Source of the DNA: Mageeibacillus sp. UBA1255
GTDB lineage: Bacteria > Bacillota > Clostridia > UBA1212 > UBA1255
DNA: 9,242 nt
Assembly: GCA_002308795.1 (NCBI GenBank)
Contig: DBVV01000085.1
Location: 30,654 to 39,895 of the forward strand
Direction of reading: 5' to 3'
Shown here: positions 1-7,297 of the stretch, piece after piece
Layout: each line of letters opens with the position of its first letter
How positions within the stretch are numbered: the stretch's first letter is position 1
Made by a program: the position numbers and the translations under genes
Notes under the pieces: generated by a model
Database searches by the model: none
Told to the model about the DNA's origin: nothing
The model's input: the letters and a program-made list of their open reading frames with translations, nothing else

Positions 1-59
1 AGACTTTTACCCGCGTTGGACATTGTCCCCTGTATCATTATCGGTTTAGCTTTTATCAT
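1..59 (-). CDS. cbiP: Cobyric acid synthase, N-terminal fragment (continues beyond window)
   Basis: Only 19 full codons are visible, running off the window edge: MIKAKPIMIQGTMSNAGKS. This is the characteristic N-terminus of CbiP/CobQ, where MIQGT(M/S)S(N/D)(A/V)GKS forms the nucleotide-binding loop. CbiP adds four amide groups (b, d, e, g) to adenosylcobyrinate a,c-diamide using ATP and glutamine. Identification rests on the short loop plus operon position directly after cbiB. CbiA, the nearest relative, is already present upstream and has a different loop (GTSSGSGKT). The start at 59 has AAAGGAA 7 nt upstream. A second ATG eight codons in belongs to the MIQGT motif and is less likely as the start because family members have a few residues before it. 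Confidence 0.88.
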   Translation of the reverse strand, partial: MIKAKPIMIQGTMSNAGKS

Positions 60-66
60 AAAACAG

Positions 67-73
67 TTCCTTT
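67..73 (-). promoter_or_regulatory. Ribosome-binding site of cbiP in the only real spacer of the window
   Basis: The minus strand reads AAAGGAA, 7 nt before the ATG at 59. It lies in the 57-nt spacer (60-116) between the cbiB stop and cbiP, so cbiP is the one gene here that begins independently of a preceding stop codon. I see no promoter or hairpin in the rest of the spacer. Confidence 0.75.
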
Positions 74-116
74 CAGTTAAGAGCTTGTTTTCGCTGTCTT
101 TGCGGATCCGCTACGG

Positions 117-1097
117 TCAAAGAACGCATGGCAGTATTATCGAAAGCCTTATAAGTATCCCGATAAGCAGCATAAACAAAGATGCCACGTACATCAGTTT
201 TCCGGCGCGGTCAATATCTTTCGGCTCGATCTCGCGTATCGGGTCTCCGATGAATTCTTTTTTATGCACTATCCCTCCGTACGTCGCGTCTCCCGCGAGC
301 CTGACTCTCAGCGCTCCTGCACACACCGATTCGGTCTGAGCCGAATTCGGGCTGGCGTGTTTAAATCTGTCGCGGCGGAAAATACGGAAGGCGTTCTTAC
401 GGTCAAGCCTGCAAAGCGGACACGCTGCGATCATCAGAATGGCTGAGATCCTTGACGGCAGCCAGTTCACGAAATCGTCGGTCTTCGCCGCGGCCCTTCC
501 GAAATACAAATACTTTTCATTTTTGTAGCCGATCATCGAATCCATCGTATTGACCGCTTTATAGAAAAAGCCTCCGGCAGCTCCGAAAAGGATGATCCAG
601 AAGAGCGGTGCTATCACTCCGTCGGATGTGTTTTCAGCTACGGTCTCGACCGCCGCGCGGCATATGCCCTTCTCGTCAAGCACGTCCGTATCTCTTCCCA
701 CTATATATGAGACTGCCTTTCTGGCGCCTTCCGTGTCTCCTGCCTCGAGCGCTTTTTCGACCTTCCTGCTCTCGCGCACCAGCTGTCTTGCGGCGACGAG
801 CTGCCAGCACATTATGCAGTTTACGGCGAAGTACGCGTACGGATGGATGAACCAGAAGCCCAGAAGTACCAACGAAGGTATCAGCGTCGATATGAGCGTA
901 ACGAAGACCACAGTCAATACGCCGCGTGAAATATCTTTCGGATCACTATTCCCGCGCCTCAGCTTGCGGTCGAAGAACGATATCCATTTTCCTATACCTA
1001 CTACAGGGTGCGGCAGTTTATGCGGGTCGCCGACGAAAAAATCTATCAGAAACCCGATTGCTATTGCCGCCGTCTGGAGGATCAGCCATCTGATCAT
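117..1097 (-). CDS. cbiB: Adenosylcobinamide-phosphate synthase (aminopropanol attachment), membrane protein
   Basis: CbiB (CobD in aerobic nomenclature) joins the (R)-1-amino-2-propanol or its O-phosphate to the propionate on ring D of adenosylcobyric acid, and is an inner-membrane enzyme. The 326-residue product has family blocks IDFFVGDPHKLPHPVVGIGKW (starting at 18), ETVAENTSDGVIAPLFW (151-167), FYKAVNTMDSMIGYKNEKY (178-196), FGRAAAKTDDFVNWLPSR (199-216), FKHASPNSAQTESVCAGAL (245-263) and YGGIVHKKEFIGDP (273-286). Hydrophobic segments lie near 3-20, 59-84, 160-177, 214-228 and 301-323, consistent with a polytopic protein. ATG at 1097 overlaps the fusion gene's stop as ATGA and has AGGGGGG (1107-1113) 9 nt upstream. 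The name cobD is also used for the unrelated threonine-phosphate decarboxylase of Salmonella; this is not that enzyme. It precedes cbiP, which makes its substrate. Confidence 0.97.
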   Translation of the reverse strand: MIRWLILQTAAIAIGFLIDFFVGDPHKLPHPVVGIGKWISFFDRKLRRGNSDPKDISRGVLTVVFVTLISTLIPSLVLLGFWFIHPYAYFAVNCIMCWQLVAARQLVRESRKVEKALEAGDTEGARKAVSYIVGRDTDVLDEKGICRAAVETVAENTSDGVIAPLFWIILFGAAGGFFYKAVNTMDSMIGYKNEKYLYFGRAAAKTDDFVNWLPSRISAILMIAACPLCRLDRKNAFRIFRRDRFKHASPNSAQTESVCAGALRVRLAGDATYGGIVHKKEFIGDPIREIEPKDIDRAGKLMYVASLFMLLIGILIRLSIILPCVL

Positions 1098-3052
1098 TCG
1101 GATCTGCCCCCCTGCATAACAAAAACGGATACCGGGTTCTGAGCGCTCATCATATGGTACCGCCCGGCTCTCTTAGCACGCGACACATGGATATTGACAA
1201 CGTCGAATGTCTCGAATCCGAACGTTCGCGCGCATTCGAGCAGCTCCGACTGAGTCTCTAACGTGACTGTAGTTGCCACGATCCTGACGTCCGGATTTTT
1301 ACTGATCAGCACGGACAATATCTCGCGTATATCTCCCGAACTTCCTCCTATGAATGCGTGCGTAGGCGCTGGTAGATCGGATAATGCTTCCGGTGCCGTT
1401 CCCTCTACGACGCATACGTTATCCGCACGGAATTTCAATTTATTGCTTCGTATCAGATCCGCGGCGTCGTGTTCCTTTTCAATCGCATACACGCATCCGT
1501 CGTAAGCCGAAAGGGCACATTCCACTGAAACGGATCCCGTTCCTGCGCCTACGTCCCACACGACAGAATCCGTCCGCAGGCATAACTTCGACATGACGAC
1601 AGCCCTGACTTCCGATTTGGTCATAGGTACTTCGCCGCGTATGAATTCCTCGTCCGGGATACCGGCTCTGACCGATCCGTCTGCGTCACCGTTTTCGATA
1701 TAAATGATCGAAAGTGCGTCGAAATCCTGCCCGGAAATGCTTTCAGCCGTTCCTGACGTGATCTTTTCGTCCGGAAGCGTTAGTCTCTCTCCTACCGTTA
1801 CGCGAAGGTCGTTAAGACCGTACCCGCAAAGTTTCAGGCATATCGCCCGGACTGTATTTTCACCGCCCGTGAGCGCAAACGTTTTTTTGTTGCCCAGGAC
1901 GGTGCGGACAATATTCCCGCCGCGTCCGTGGAGACTTATTAGCGCCGCGTCGTCCCAGGAAGTCTTAAGCTTTGCTGCGAAAGCTTCTACAGAGGATATG
2001 CCCGGTATCACTTCCACGTCAGCGTCAATAAATTCGGAGATCATTTTTTTCGCACCGCTGTAGAAGCCGGCATCTCCCCGCATAACGATCGCCGCTTTTC
2101 GTATCGAAGCGTTCTGATCGAGGATCGCACGGACTTTCCCCGGAAGAAATTCGTTATATACAGGTTTTTTAGTGTTTAGCGTTTTAGTTACCGGCCCGGC
2201 GCCGATGACCGCGTCACATGCGTCAAGCGCATTGACGGCCTCTCTTGTAAGCAACGTTTCTCCGCCCGGTCCTGCCCCGATGATGTACAGTTTACGCTTT
2301 GACAGAGGATATATTCTCCCAAGTTCATTGACGGCTTCATCGATCGAAACGCCGCTCCCCTGGGGCGGTCTTCCTATGATAACAGGCGTTACACCCGCTT
2401 TCACAGCAGCATTGATCTTTTCATCGAATCCTCCGTTCTTCCCTGAATCCTTCGTAACGATAAACTTCGCGCCTATCGCGTGTAACTGCGCCAGATTCGT
2501 CTCTTCAGAAAAAGGTCCCTGCGCCGCGATGATATGCGAGACCGGGACTCCGGCTTTTTCACATGCTTCGAGCGACGAAGCGGTCGGGAGCACCCTCGCC
2601 CACACTCTCGCCATATCCAGCCCGGCGTATGAGGCCAGCTCTTTCGAGCCCGTCGTGATGAATACGTTTCCGTCTTTATTCATGAGATGATCACGTGCCT
2701 CTTCTACAGAAGAAACGTATACCGCACCGGCGATATCACTGTCTGCCTTCCGCAGGATGCGTATCACACGTACGTTGCATTTATCCGCGGCGGATCTGAT
2801 ATTTTCGGTAACAGCGCTCGCATACGGGTGTGTTGCGTCGATCACGCACCCGAAGTCGTTCCGGGCGAAAAACGATTCCATCTCGCTTTCATCCATCCGC
2901 TCTTTATGCACGTTTATACCGTCGATGCCGTCTAGCATTACTTCACCGTATCCGGTGGCGACGCACACGGTCAGATCGACTGCATCCTTCAATATTTCGG
3001 CGAGCCGGCGTCCCTCCGTTGTCCCGGCAAATAAGCAGATCTTTTTATTCAT
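1094..3052 (-). CDS. cbiJET: Trifunctional fusion: cobalt-precorrin-6A reductase (CbiJ) - cobalt-precorrin-7 C5-methyltransferase (CbiE) - cobalt-precorrin-6B C15-methyltransferase/decarboxylase (CbiT)
   Basis: Three pathway enzymes are joined in one uninterrupted 652-residue frame. Residues 1 to about 250 are CbiJ/CobK, the pyridine-nucleotide-dependent reductase, with FAGTTEGRRLAE (8-19), IDATHPYA (71-78), TTGSKEL (133-139), AAQGPF (176-181) and TKDSG (200-204). Residues about 253-455 are CbiE, a class III methyltransferase: LYIIGAGPGGETLLTREAV (255-273), MRGDAGFYSGA (324-334), VIPGISSVEAFAAK (348-361), LISLHGRGG (371-379) and GERLT (421-425). Residues about 468-652 are CbiT, a Rossmann-fold SAM methyltransferase that also decarboxylates: GEVPMTKSEVRAV (473-485), VWDVGAGTGSVSVE (498-511) and FIGGSSGDIREIL (567-579). 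CbiE-CbiT fusion corresponds to aerobic CobL; CbiJ at the front is less common. ATG 3052 overlaps the cbiH stop by 8 bases (ATGAATAA), with GAGGGGG at 3060-3066. All signature motifs are present, so all three activities are expected. Confidence 0.96.
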   Translation of the reverse strand: MNKKICLFAGTTEGRRLAEILKDAVDLTVCVATGYGEVMLDGIDGINVHKERMDESEMESFFARNDFGCVIDATHPYASAVTENIRSAADKCNVRVIRILRKADSDIAGAVYVSSVEEARDHLMNKDGNVFITTGSKELASYAGLDMARVWARVLPTASSLEACEKAGVPVSHIIAAQGPFSEETNLAQLHAIGAKFIVTKDSGKNGGFDEKINAAVKAGVTPVIIGRPPQGSGVSIDEAVNELGRIYPLSKRKLYIIGAGPGGETLLTREAVNALDACDAVIGAGPVTKTLNTKKPVYNEFLPGKVRAILDQNASIRKAAIVMRGDAGFYSGAKKMISEFIDADVEVIPGISSVEAFAAKLKTSWDDAALISLHGRGGNIVRTVLGNKKTFALTGGENTVRAICLKLCGYGLNDLRVTVGERLTLPDEKITSGTAESISGQDFDALSIIYIENGDADGSVRAGIPDEEFIRGEVPMTKSEVRAVVMSKLCLRTDSVVWDVGAGTGSVSVECALSAYDGCVYAIEKEHDAADLIRSNKLKFRADNVCVVEGTAPEALSDLPAPTHAFIGGSSGDIREILSVLISKNPDVRIVATTVTLETQSELLECARTFGFETFDVVNIHVSRAKRAGRYHMMSAQNPVSVFVMQGGRSE

Positions 3053-3779
3053 ATCGGTACCCCCTCGGAGTCACCATTTTTCCGTCTACGATCTTCGTGG
3101 CGGAATTTCCTATAAATACTGTCGAGAACATATCCGTCTCCGTCAGGGCAAGCTCTTTAAGCGTCGTGATACTGTACTCTTCACCGTCTCGTCCGATATT
3201 CCGCGCTATCCCGCAAACCGTTTCAGGATCGCGGTATCGCATCACTATCTCGCACGCACGCTTTAAGTGATCCGCTCTTTTCATGCTGGACGGATTATAG
3301 ATGGCGATACAGAAATCGCCTTTCGCAGCGCATTCTAGCCGTTTTTCTATCACTTCCATAGGTGTTAAAAGATCGGAAAGGCTTATCACGGCGAAATCCG
3401 AAGTCAGAGGAGATCCGAGCAGCGCGGCACCCGAAACGGCTGCGGTGACACCTGCGATGATCTCGATCTCTACTTCTGCTCTGCGTTTTGCGGCCAGTTC
3501 AAGAACCAGTGAAGCCATACCGTAAATACCCGCGTCTCCCGAGCAGATCATTGCCGTCTTTTCGCCTGACAGCGCACTTTCTATCGCCATGTAGCATCGC
3601 TCGGTCTCGCGCCTCATCGGGGTGGATATGTATGTTTTATCGGGAAAGTACGGTTTGATGAGTTCGCAATAAACGGTATATCCGACGATCACGTCGGAGT
3701 TTTTCAGTGCTTTTACAGCCCCGACAGTCATGCCGTCAAAATTTCCGGCACCTATCCCGACAACGTATAGTTTACTCAA
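3045..3779 (-). CDS. cbiH: Cobalt-factor III / cobalt-precorrin-3 C17-methyltransferase (ring contraction)
   Basis: CbiH methylates C17 and drives ring contraction, forming the lactone later opened by CbiG. The protein has a SAM-methyltransferase glycine-rich loop VVGIGAG (residues 6-12), GYTVYCELI (33-41), STPMRRETERC (52-62), ICSGDAGIYGMASL (78-91), GVTAAVSGAALLGSPLTSDF (starting at 110), VISLSDLLTP (131-140), YNPSSMKR (161-168) and a C-terminal TVFIGNSAT (220-228). It lacks the long C-terminal extension of CbiH60-type enzymes. The start is unsettled. I favour TTG at 3779, which gives (M)SKLYVVGIG, a TTGA overlap with the cbiG stop and a G-run (3788-3792) 8 nt upstream. ATG at 3794 would add five residues and overlap cbiG by 19 bases but has a poor binding site. 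A still longer reading from 3884 starts in sequence coding for cbiG and has no homologous N-terminus. The loop has Ala where Pro is usual. Confidence 0.95.
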   Translation of the reverse strand: MSKLYVVGIGAGNFDGMTVGAVKALKNSDVIVGYTVYCELIKPYFPDKTYISTPMRRETERCYMAIESALSGEKTAMICSGDAGIYGMASLVLELAAKRRAEVEIEIIAGVTAAVSGAALLGSPLTSDFAVISLSDLLTPMEVIEKRLECAAKGDFCIAIYNPSSMKRADHLKRACEIVMRYRDPETVCGIARNIGRDGEEYSITTLKELALTETDMFSTVFIGNSATKIVDGKMVTPRGYRYE

Positions 3780-4789
3780 AACGTGATCCCCCATTTCTTT
3801 TTCGCGACTGCAACGGTAACGCCGTTTTCCGCCGTTTTCCTGACGATCAATTCTCCTCCGGACAATGCCGCTGCTCTTTCGCACACGTTTCCTGTCCCTA
3901 CGGTCATTCGTACGAACTCCGATTCTGTGAACTCGCCCGGGACTGCGTTCAGTTCCTCCGCCGTGTAGAATACCGGACTGACTCCGAGCCTCTTTGCCGC
4001 CTCGTTAAGGCCTTCCTCGTCTTTTTTCACGTCGATGGAGGCTACCTCTGCGATCGCGTGCAAATCTAACCCGCTTCTTTTAAGAGTGTTTTCTACGGCG
4101 GCAGATATCACTTCCGCCTGCGTTCCGCGCCTGCAGCCTATTCCTACGGTCAGGATCCGCGGGATCAGTCTTAGCGTTTCATCGTAAGGCTCGCGGTCGT
4201 CAATGCCGATATATATTCCAAGTTCTCCGCTGTTGCCGCGTACCAGGCCGTCGGGAAGTTCGGGGAGTTCGTATTCGGACGATACCGGAACGTCGTTTAC
4301 AAGTATCGCTGCAGACACTTTTTTAGCAAGCCGCATGGAAGAGATGGCACACGAATGCGTCGTTGCCCACGAGTCACACGAAAACCTGTGCGCGCCGTCC
4401 GTTGCCGTCGTTATAACCGGTATTGCCCCGATCAGATCAGCGATGCGGGCGGCAAGATCATTGGCCCCGCCTACGTGGCCTGAAAGGATCGGGATAACGT
4501 ACCGTCCGCGGTCGTCAATAACGATCACGGCAGGGTCTGTCATTTTATTTTTCAGGTGAGGCGCGATATCCCGCACCGCGATCCCGCACGCGCAGACAAA
4601 TATAAGGGCATCGCTTCGTTTAAAAAGCTCACCCATATCGGCGCATACGCTCTCGTGTGAAGTAAATCCGTATTTTTGAGCGAACTTCGGGACGGAGTGC
4701 ACGTCCGAGCGGTCGAGCCCGAGCGACGCGCAAAGCCGGAGCGATAACTCTGCGCCTGAATCTGAAAAACAAAACAGACTGGCTCTCAT
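3776..4789 (-). CDS. cbiG: Cobalt-precorrin-5A hydrolase
   Basis: CbiG opens the delta-lactone of cobalt-precorrin-5A and releases the extruded C20 fragment as acetaldehyde. That fragment is lost differently in the aerobic route, so this gene is diagnostic of the anaerobic pathway. The 337-residue protein shows the full family layout. The N-terminal and central part carries FVCACGIAVRDIAPHLKNK (64-82), DPAVIVIDDRGRYVIPILSGH (starting at 85) and GGANDLAARIA (107-117). The C-terminal domain carries LTVGIGCRRGT (213-223), IAEVASIDVKKDEEGL (246-261) and GTGNVCERAA (298-307). The start is well supported: ATG at 4789 overlaps the cbiF stop as ATGA and is preceded by GGAGG at 4797-4801 with 7 nt spacing. 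Its 3' end overlaps cbiH. It is a stand-alone gene, not fused to cbiH or cbiF as in some other bacteria. Confidence 0.96.
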   Translation of the reverse strand: MRASLFCFSDSGAELSLRLCASLGLDRSDVHSVPKFAQKYGFTSHESVCADMGELFKRSDALIFVCACGIAVRDIAPHLKNKMTDPAVIVIDDRGRYVIPILSGHVGGANDLAARIADLIGAIPVITTATDGAHRFSCDSWATTHSCAISSMRLAKKVSAAILVNDVPVSSEYELPELPDGLVRGNSGELGIYIGIDDREPYDETLRLIPRILTVGIGCRRGTQAEVISAAVENTLKRSGLDLHAIAEVASIDVKKDEEGLNEAAKRLGVSPVFYTAEELNAVPGEFTESEFVRMTVGTGNVCERAAALSGGELIVRKTAENGVTVAVAKKKWGITF

Positions 4790-5541
4790 TTTATTGCCTC
4801 CCGGTATCCTGTCGAATACGACGGATCATAAAGATGCGAACGCGAAAAATCACTCGTGAGAAAGTCTCCGACAGTGATCAGCGCAGTCCTGTTTATACCG
4901 TTCGCCCTGGCGGTTTCTTCAAGCGTAGATAAAGTGCATCGGAATATCTTTTCATCCGGCCAGGATGCCTTATATACGATCGCAGCCGGTGTTTCAGGCG
5001 GATAACCTCCCGCTATCAGTTCAACGGAGACCTGACCCAGCAGTCCGGCGCTTAAAAACAGCACCATCGTTGCACGGTGAGATGCTAAAGAGCGGAGGCT
5101 TTCCTTCTCCGGAACGGCAGTTTTACCTGATGCTCTGGAGATTATCACCGTCTGCGAAACGTCAGGGAGAGTATATTCTGTCTTAAGCGCCGCTGCCGCT
5201 CCTGAAAACGAACTGACTCCCGGGGTGATATCATATTCGATGCCCGACCTGTCCATCTCGCGCATCTGCTCCCCTATTGCACCGTATAAAGAAGGATCTC
5301 CTGTATGGAGCCGAACCGTCGTTTTACCTTCCCTCTCAGCGCGTTCGATGACTCCTGCCGTTTCCTCCAGAGTCATTTTAGAGCTGTCATATATCTCGCA
5401 TCCCGCTTTTGTGAATCCTAAAAGTTCGCGGTTAACCAGCGAACCGGCGTAGATGACAACGTCCGCTTCTTCCAGATACCGTTTTCCGCGCAGTGTGATC
5501 AGATCCGCCGCTCCGCATCCTGCTCCGACGATATGTACCAT
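4786..5541 (-). CDS. cbiF: Cobalt-precorrin-4 C11-methyltransferase
   Basis: This S-adenosylmethionine-dependent methyltransferase of the tetrapyrrole (class III) family adds the C11 methyl group. It acts after CbiH and before CbiG. The 251-residue product has the N-terminal glycine-rich loop VGAGCGAADLITLRG (5-19), YAGSLVN (31-37), the SAM-pocket segment RLHTGDPSLYGA (77-88), ITPGVSSF (105-112), YKASWPDEKI (190-199) and SHLYDPSY (235-242). These last elements identify CbiF rather than CbiE, CbiH or CbiL. The loop has Cys9 where the family usually has Pro. An in-frame TTG at 5547 would give a 4-base overlap with the cbiD stop. I prefer the ATG at 5541 because AAAGGAG (5550-5556) lies 8 nt before it and only 2 nt before the TTG, and because MVHIVGAG is a normal family start. 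The gene ends in an ATGA overlap with cbiG. Confidence 0.96.
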   Translation of the reverse strand: MVHIVGAGCGAADLITLRGKRYLEEADVVIYAGSLVNRELLGFTKAGCEIYDSSKMTLEETAGVIERAEREGKTTVRLHTGDPSLYGAIGEQMREMDRSGIEYDITPGVSSFSGAAAALKTEYTLPDVSQTVIISRASGKTAVPEKESLRSLASHRATMVLFLSAGLLGQVSVELIAGGYPPETPAAIVYKASWPDEKIFRCTLSTLEETARANGINRTALITVGDFLTSDFSRSHLYDPSYSTGYREAIK

Positions 5542-5543
5542 AT

Positions 5544-6683
5544 TCAATACTCCTTTCGGATCTGTTCCAGAAGTTCTTCCGCCCCGTCCGTCATCCCGAG
5601 GATACCGTATTCTTTAGAAAAAATGATCGCTCCGGTCTTCATTTTCACCGGGAACCGTGCATCTAAATTGGCTTTGATGCGGCTGATGATACTGCTCATG
5701 ACCTGTTCGCGCAAACCTTCGCCGCTAAGGATCGATATCATGTCGTCGGTCATCACGCTGTTAAGGATCCGCCCTGTGACTTCCTTCGATGCGCCTGAGG
5801 CTCCTGCGTGTGCGGCGAATATTTCCGCACGGCAGTCTCCCCAGCGTGAGTGGGTGTTGAAAATATTGCCTGCGAGCTTAACGAGTTTTCCGATGTGTCC
5901 GATCAACAGCGCACCTGAAAAACCTGTTTCAGCCGCAAGCGAAAACGCATCTCCTATAAAGTTTGACGTCGTAACTGCTGCGTCGGGGTCAAGCTTCATT
6001 TCGCTTCGTATGAATTCCGAGCCGTAGTTTCCCGGTGTAAGCAGTACGGTCTTCCTGCCTTCCGCGTATCGCACGGACAATTCCGTCCGGACCGTTTCTA
6101 CAACTGCTTCGTCGCTCATAGGCTCGACTATCCCGGTGGTGCCCAGGATGGATATGCCTCCTTTTATTCCGAGGCGCGGATTGAACGTTTTTTTTGCTAT
6201 ATCGGTCCCGGACGGAGCGGAGATCACCACGCGCAGACCGCCCGTGTAGCCATTGTCCTCGCATACCTGTATAAGCTCTTCTGCGATCATCCTGCGAGGC
6301 ACAGAATTAATTGCGGCATTGCCCACCGGCTGATCCAGCCCGGGCTTCGTGACTCTGCCGATACCTTCCCCGCCGTCGATCGAAATATCACCTGGAACGT
6401 CTGTCTTGCTAACACGCGCATATACCGTGATGCCGTTGGTAACGTCCGGATCATCACCGCTGTCTTTTACGATGCCGCACGAAACGAAATCCGGACCCGT
6501 GACCGTTTCTTTGACTGTCAGATCAAGTCCGGTACCGCCCGGAGTCATCAAATACACAGTTTCGAGAATGCGGTGTTCAAGCAGCATTACAGCGGCGGCT
6601 TTTGAGGCCGCAGCGGCACATGAACCGGTCGTGTAGCCCCGGCGCAACTTTTTTCCGTCCTTTGTGATAAAACTGTCCATCAT
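5544..6683 (-). CDS. cbiD: Cobalt-precorrin-5B C1-methyltransferase
   Basis: CbiD methylates C1 of the corrin ring after CbiG has opened the lactone. It is a hallmark of the anaerobic pathway and is unrelated in fold to the CbiE/F/H/L methyltransferases. At 379 residues it is full length. Family landmarks, in order, are LRRGYTTGSCAAAA (13-26), KDSGDDPDVTNG (73-84), GEGIGRVTKPGL (105-116), AAINSVPRRMI (123-133), NPRLGIKGGISILGTTGIVEP (starting at 168), GNYGSEF (218-224), SNFIGDA (240-246) and GHIGKLVKLAGNIFNTHSR (262-280). It starts with two consecutive ATGs (6683, 6680), the first overlapping the cbiC stop as ATGA. No good Shine-Dalgarno precedes it, so translation probably depends on ribosomes finishing cbiC. 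No odd residues were noticed in the main motifs. Confidence 0.97.
   Translation of the reverse strand: MMDSFITKDGKKLRRGYTTGSCAAAASKAAAVMLLEHRILETVYLMTPGGTGLDLTVKETVTGPDFVSCGIVKDSGDDPDVTNGITVYARVSKTDVPGDISIDGGEGIGRVTKPGLDQPVGNAAINSVPRRMIAEELIQVCEDNGYTGGLRVVISAPSGTDIAKKTFNPRLGIKGGISILGTTGIVEPMSDEAVVETVRTELSVRYAEGRKTVLLTPGNYGSEFIRSEMKLDPDAAVTTSNFIGDAFSLAAETGFSGALLIGHIGKLVKLAGNIFNTHSRWGDCRAEIFAAHAGASGASKEVTGRILNSVMTDDMISILSGEGLREQVMSSIISRIKANLDARFPVKMKTGAIIFSKEYGILGMTDGAEELLEQIRKEY
5550..5556 (-). promoter_or_regulatory. Ribosome-binding site deciding the cbiF start
   Basis: The minus strand reads AAAGGAG inside the last codons of cbiD. It is 8 nt from the ATG at 5541 but only 2 nt from the alternative TTG at 5547, so it supports the shorter cbiF. 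Confidence 0.8.
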
Positions 6684-7297
6684 CTTGTCAATTGATACAT
6701 AATGGCGTTGACGATCGCCGCGGCAACGTTCGAGCCGCCTTTGCGCCCTTTCGCTACGATATAGGTGAGGCCGGAATCGAGGATCGCCTCTTTTGATTCT
6801 ATCACGTTTACGAAACCGACCGGAACGCCTATCACCAGCTTCGGGTAAAGCTTCCCTTCGTCAGTCAGTTCTTTTAGCTTAAGCAGCGCGGTAGGTGCGT
6901 TACCGATGACGAATATAAGAGGCCGGTCAAGAGAAGCGGCCTTCTCCATGGATGCCTCAGCGCGGGTACATCCGCGCTCTTTAGCAGCGGCGGCAATATC
7001 CGGGTCGCTCATAAAGCAGTGTATCTCGCATCCGAGTTTCGCTGCGGCGGCTTTGTTGATGCCGGACCTCGCCATCTGTGTGTCGGTCACGATATCGCAT
7101 CCGCTCCTGAAGGCATCGAGCGCTTTTGCGACGGCTCCTGGAGAGAATACGAGATTTCGGGCATAATCAAAATCTGCGGTGCAGTGGATCACGCGCTTGA
7201 CCACGGCCTTGTTTTCTTCCGGCACGAAGGTGTTTAATTCGCTTTCGATGATCTCCATGCTGCGCTTTTCAATTTCGTTCGGGTCGTGAATGATCAT
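6680..7297 (-). CDS. cbiC: Cobalt-precorrin-8 methylmutase
   Basis: CbiC moves the methyl group from C11 to C12 of cobalt-precorrin-8 to give cobyrinic acid, the substrate of CbiA encoded just upstream. The 205-residue product matches the family size. Visible signatures are VIHCTADFDYA with the presumed catalytic His38, TDTQMARSGI (71-80), VIGNAPTAL (130-138), GVPVGFVNVIESKE (157-170) and the C-terminal GRKGGSNVAAA (184-194). An upstream in-frame ATG at 7324 would add nine residues. I chose 7297 because AAGGAG at 7306-7311 sits 8 nt before it and because it gives the same ATGA overlap with the preceding stop as other junctions here. The same AAGGAG would lie inside the coding sequence of the longer version. 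The gene ends in an ATGA overlap with cbiD. Confidence 0.96.
   Translation of the reverse strand: MIIHDPNEIEKRSMEIIESELNTFVPEENKAVVKRVIHCTADFDYARNLVFSPGAVAKALDAFRSGCDIVTDTQMARSGINKAAAAKLGCEIHCFMSDPDIAAAAKERGCTRAEASMEKAASLDRPLIFVIGNAPTALLKLKELTDEGKLYPKLVIGVPVGFVNVIESKEAILDSGLTYIVAKGRKGGSNVAAAIVNAIMYQLTR

Noticed and set aside
102..111. Perfect 10-base palindrome GCGGATCCGC just after the cbiB stop, considered as a terminator or operator
   Set aside because: It has no loop and no following T-run on the minus strand, it does not extend outward, and cbiP follows with its own ribosome-binding site. A short palindrome like this can occur by chance.
60..116. Possible cobalamin riboswitch or promoter before cbiP
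   Set aside because: The spacer is only 57 nt, far shorter than a cobalamin riboswitch, and no convincing -10/-35 pair was seen.
592..1119. Plus-strand open frame (175 codons) opposite cbiB
   Set aside because: It is antisense to conserved cbiB motifs, has low-complexity Ser/Thr/Pro-rich composition and no convincing binding site or homology.
2172..2690. Plus-strand open frame (172 codons) opposite the CbiJ-CbiE part of the fusion
   Set aside because: It is antisense to conserved catalytic motifs and has shadow-like Ser/Pro/Ala composition.
3780..3884. N-terminal extension of cbiH from an ATG at 3884
   Set aside because: The added residues are Arg/Lys-rich, come from sequence coding for the cbiG C-terminus in another frame, and precede the normal family start.
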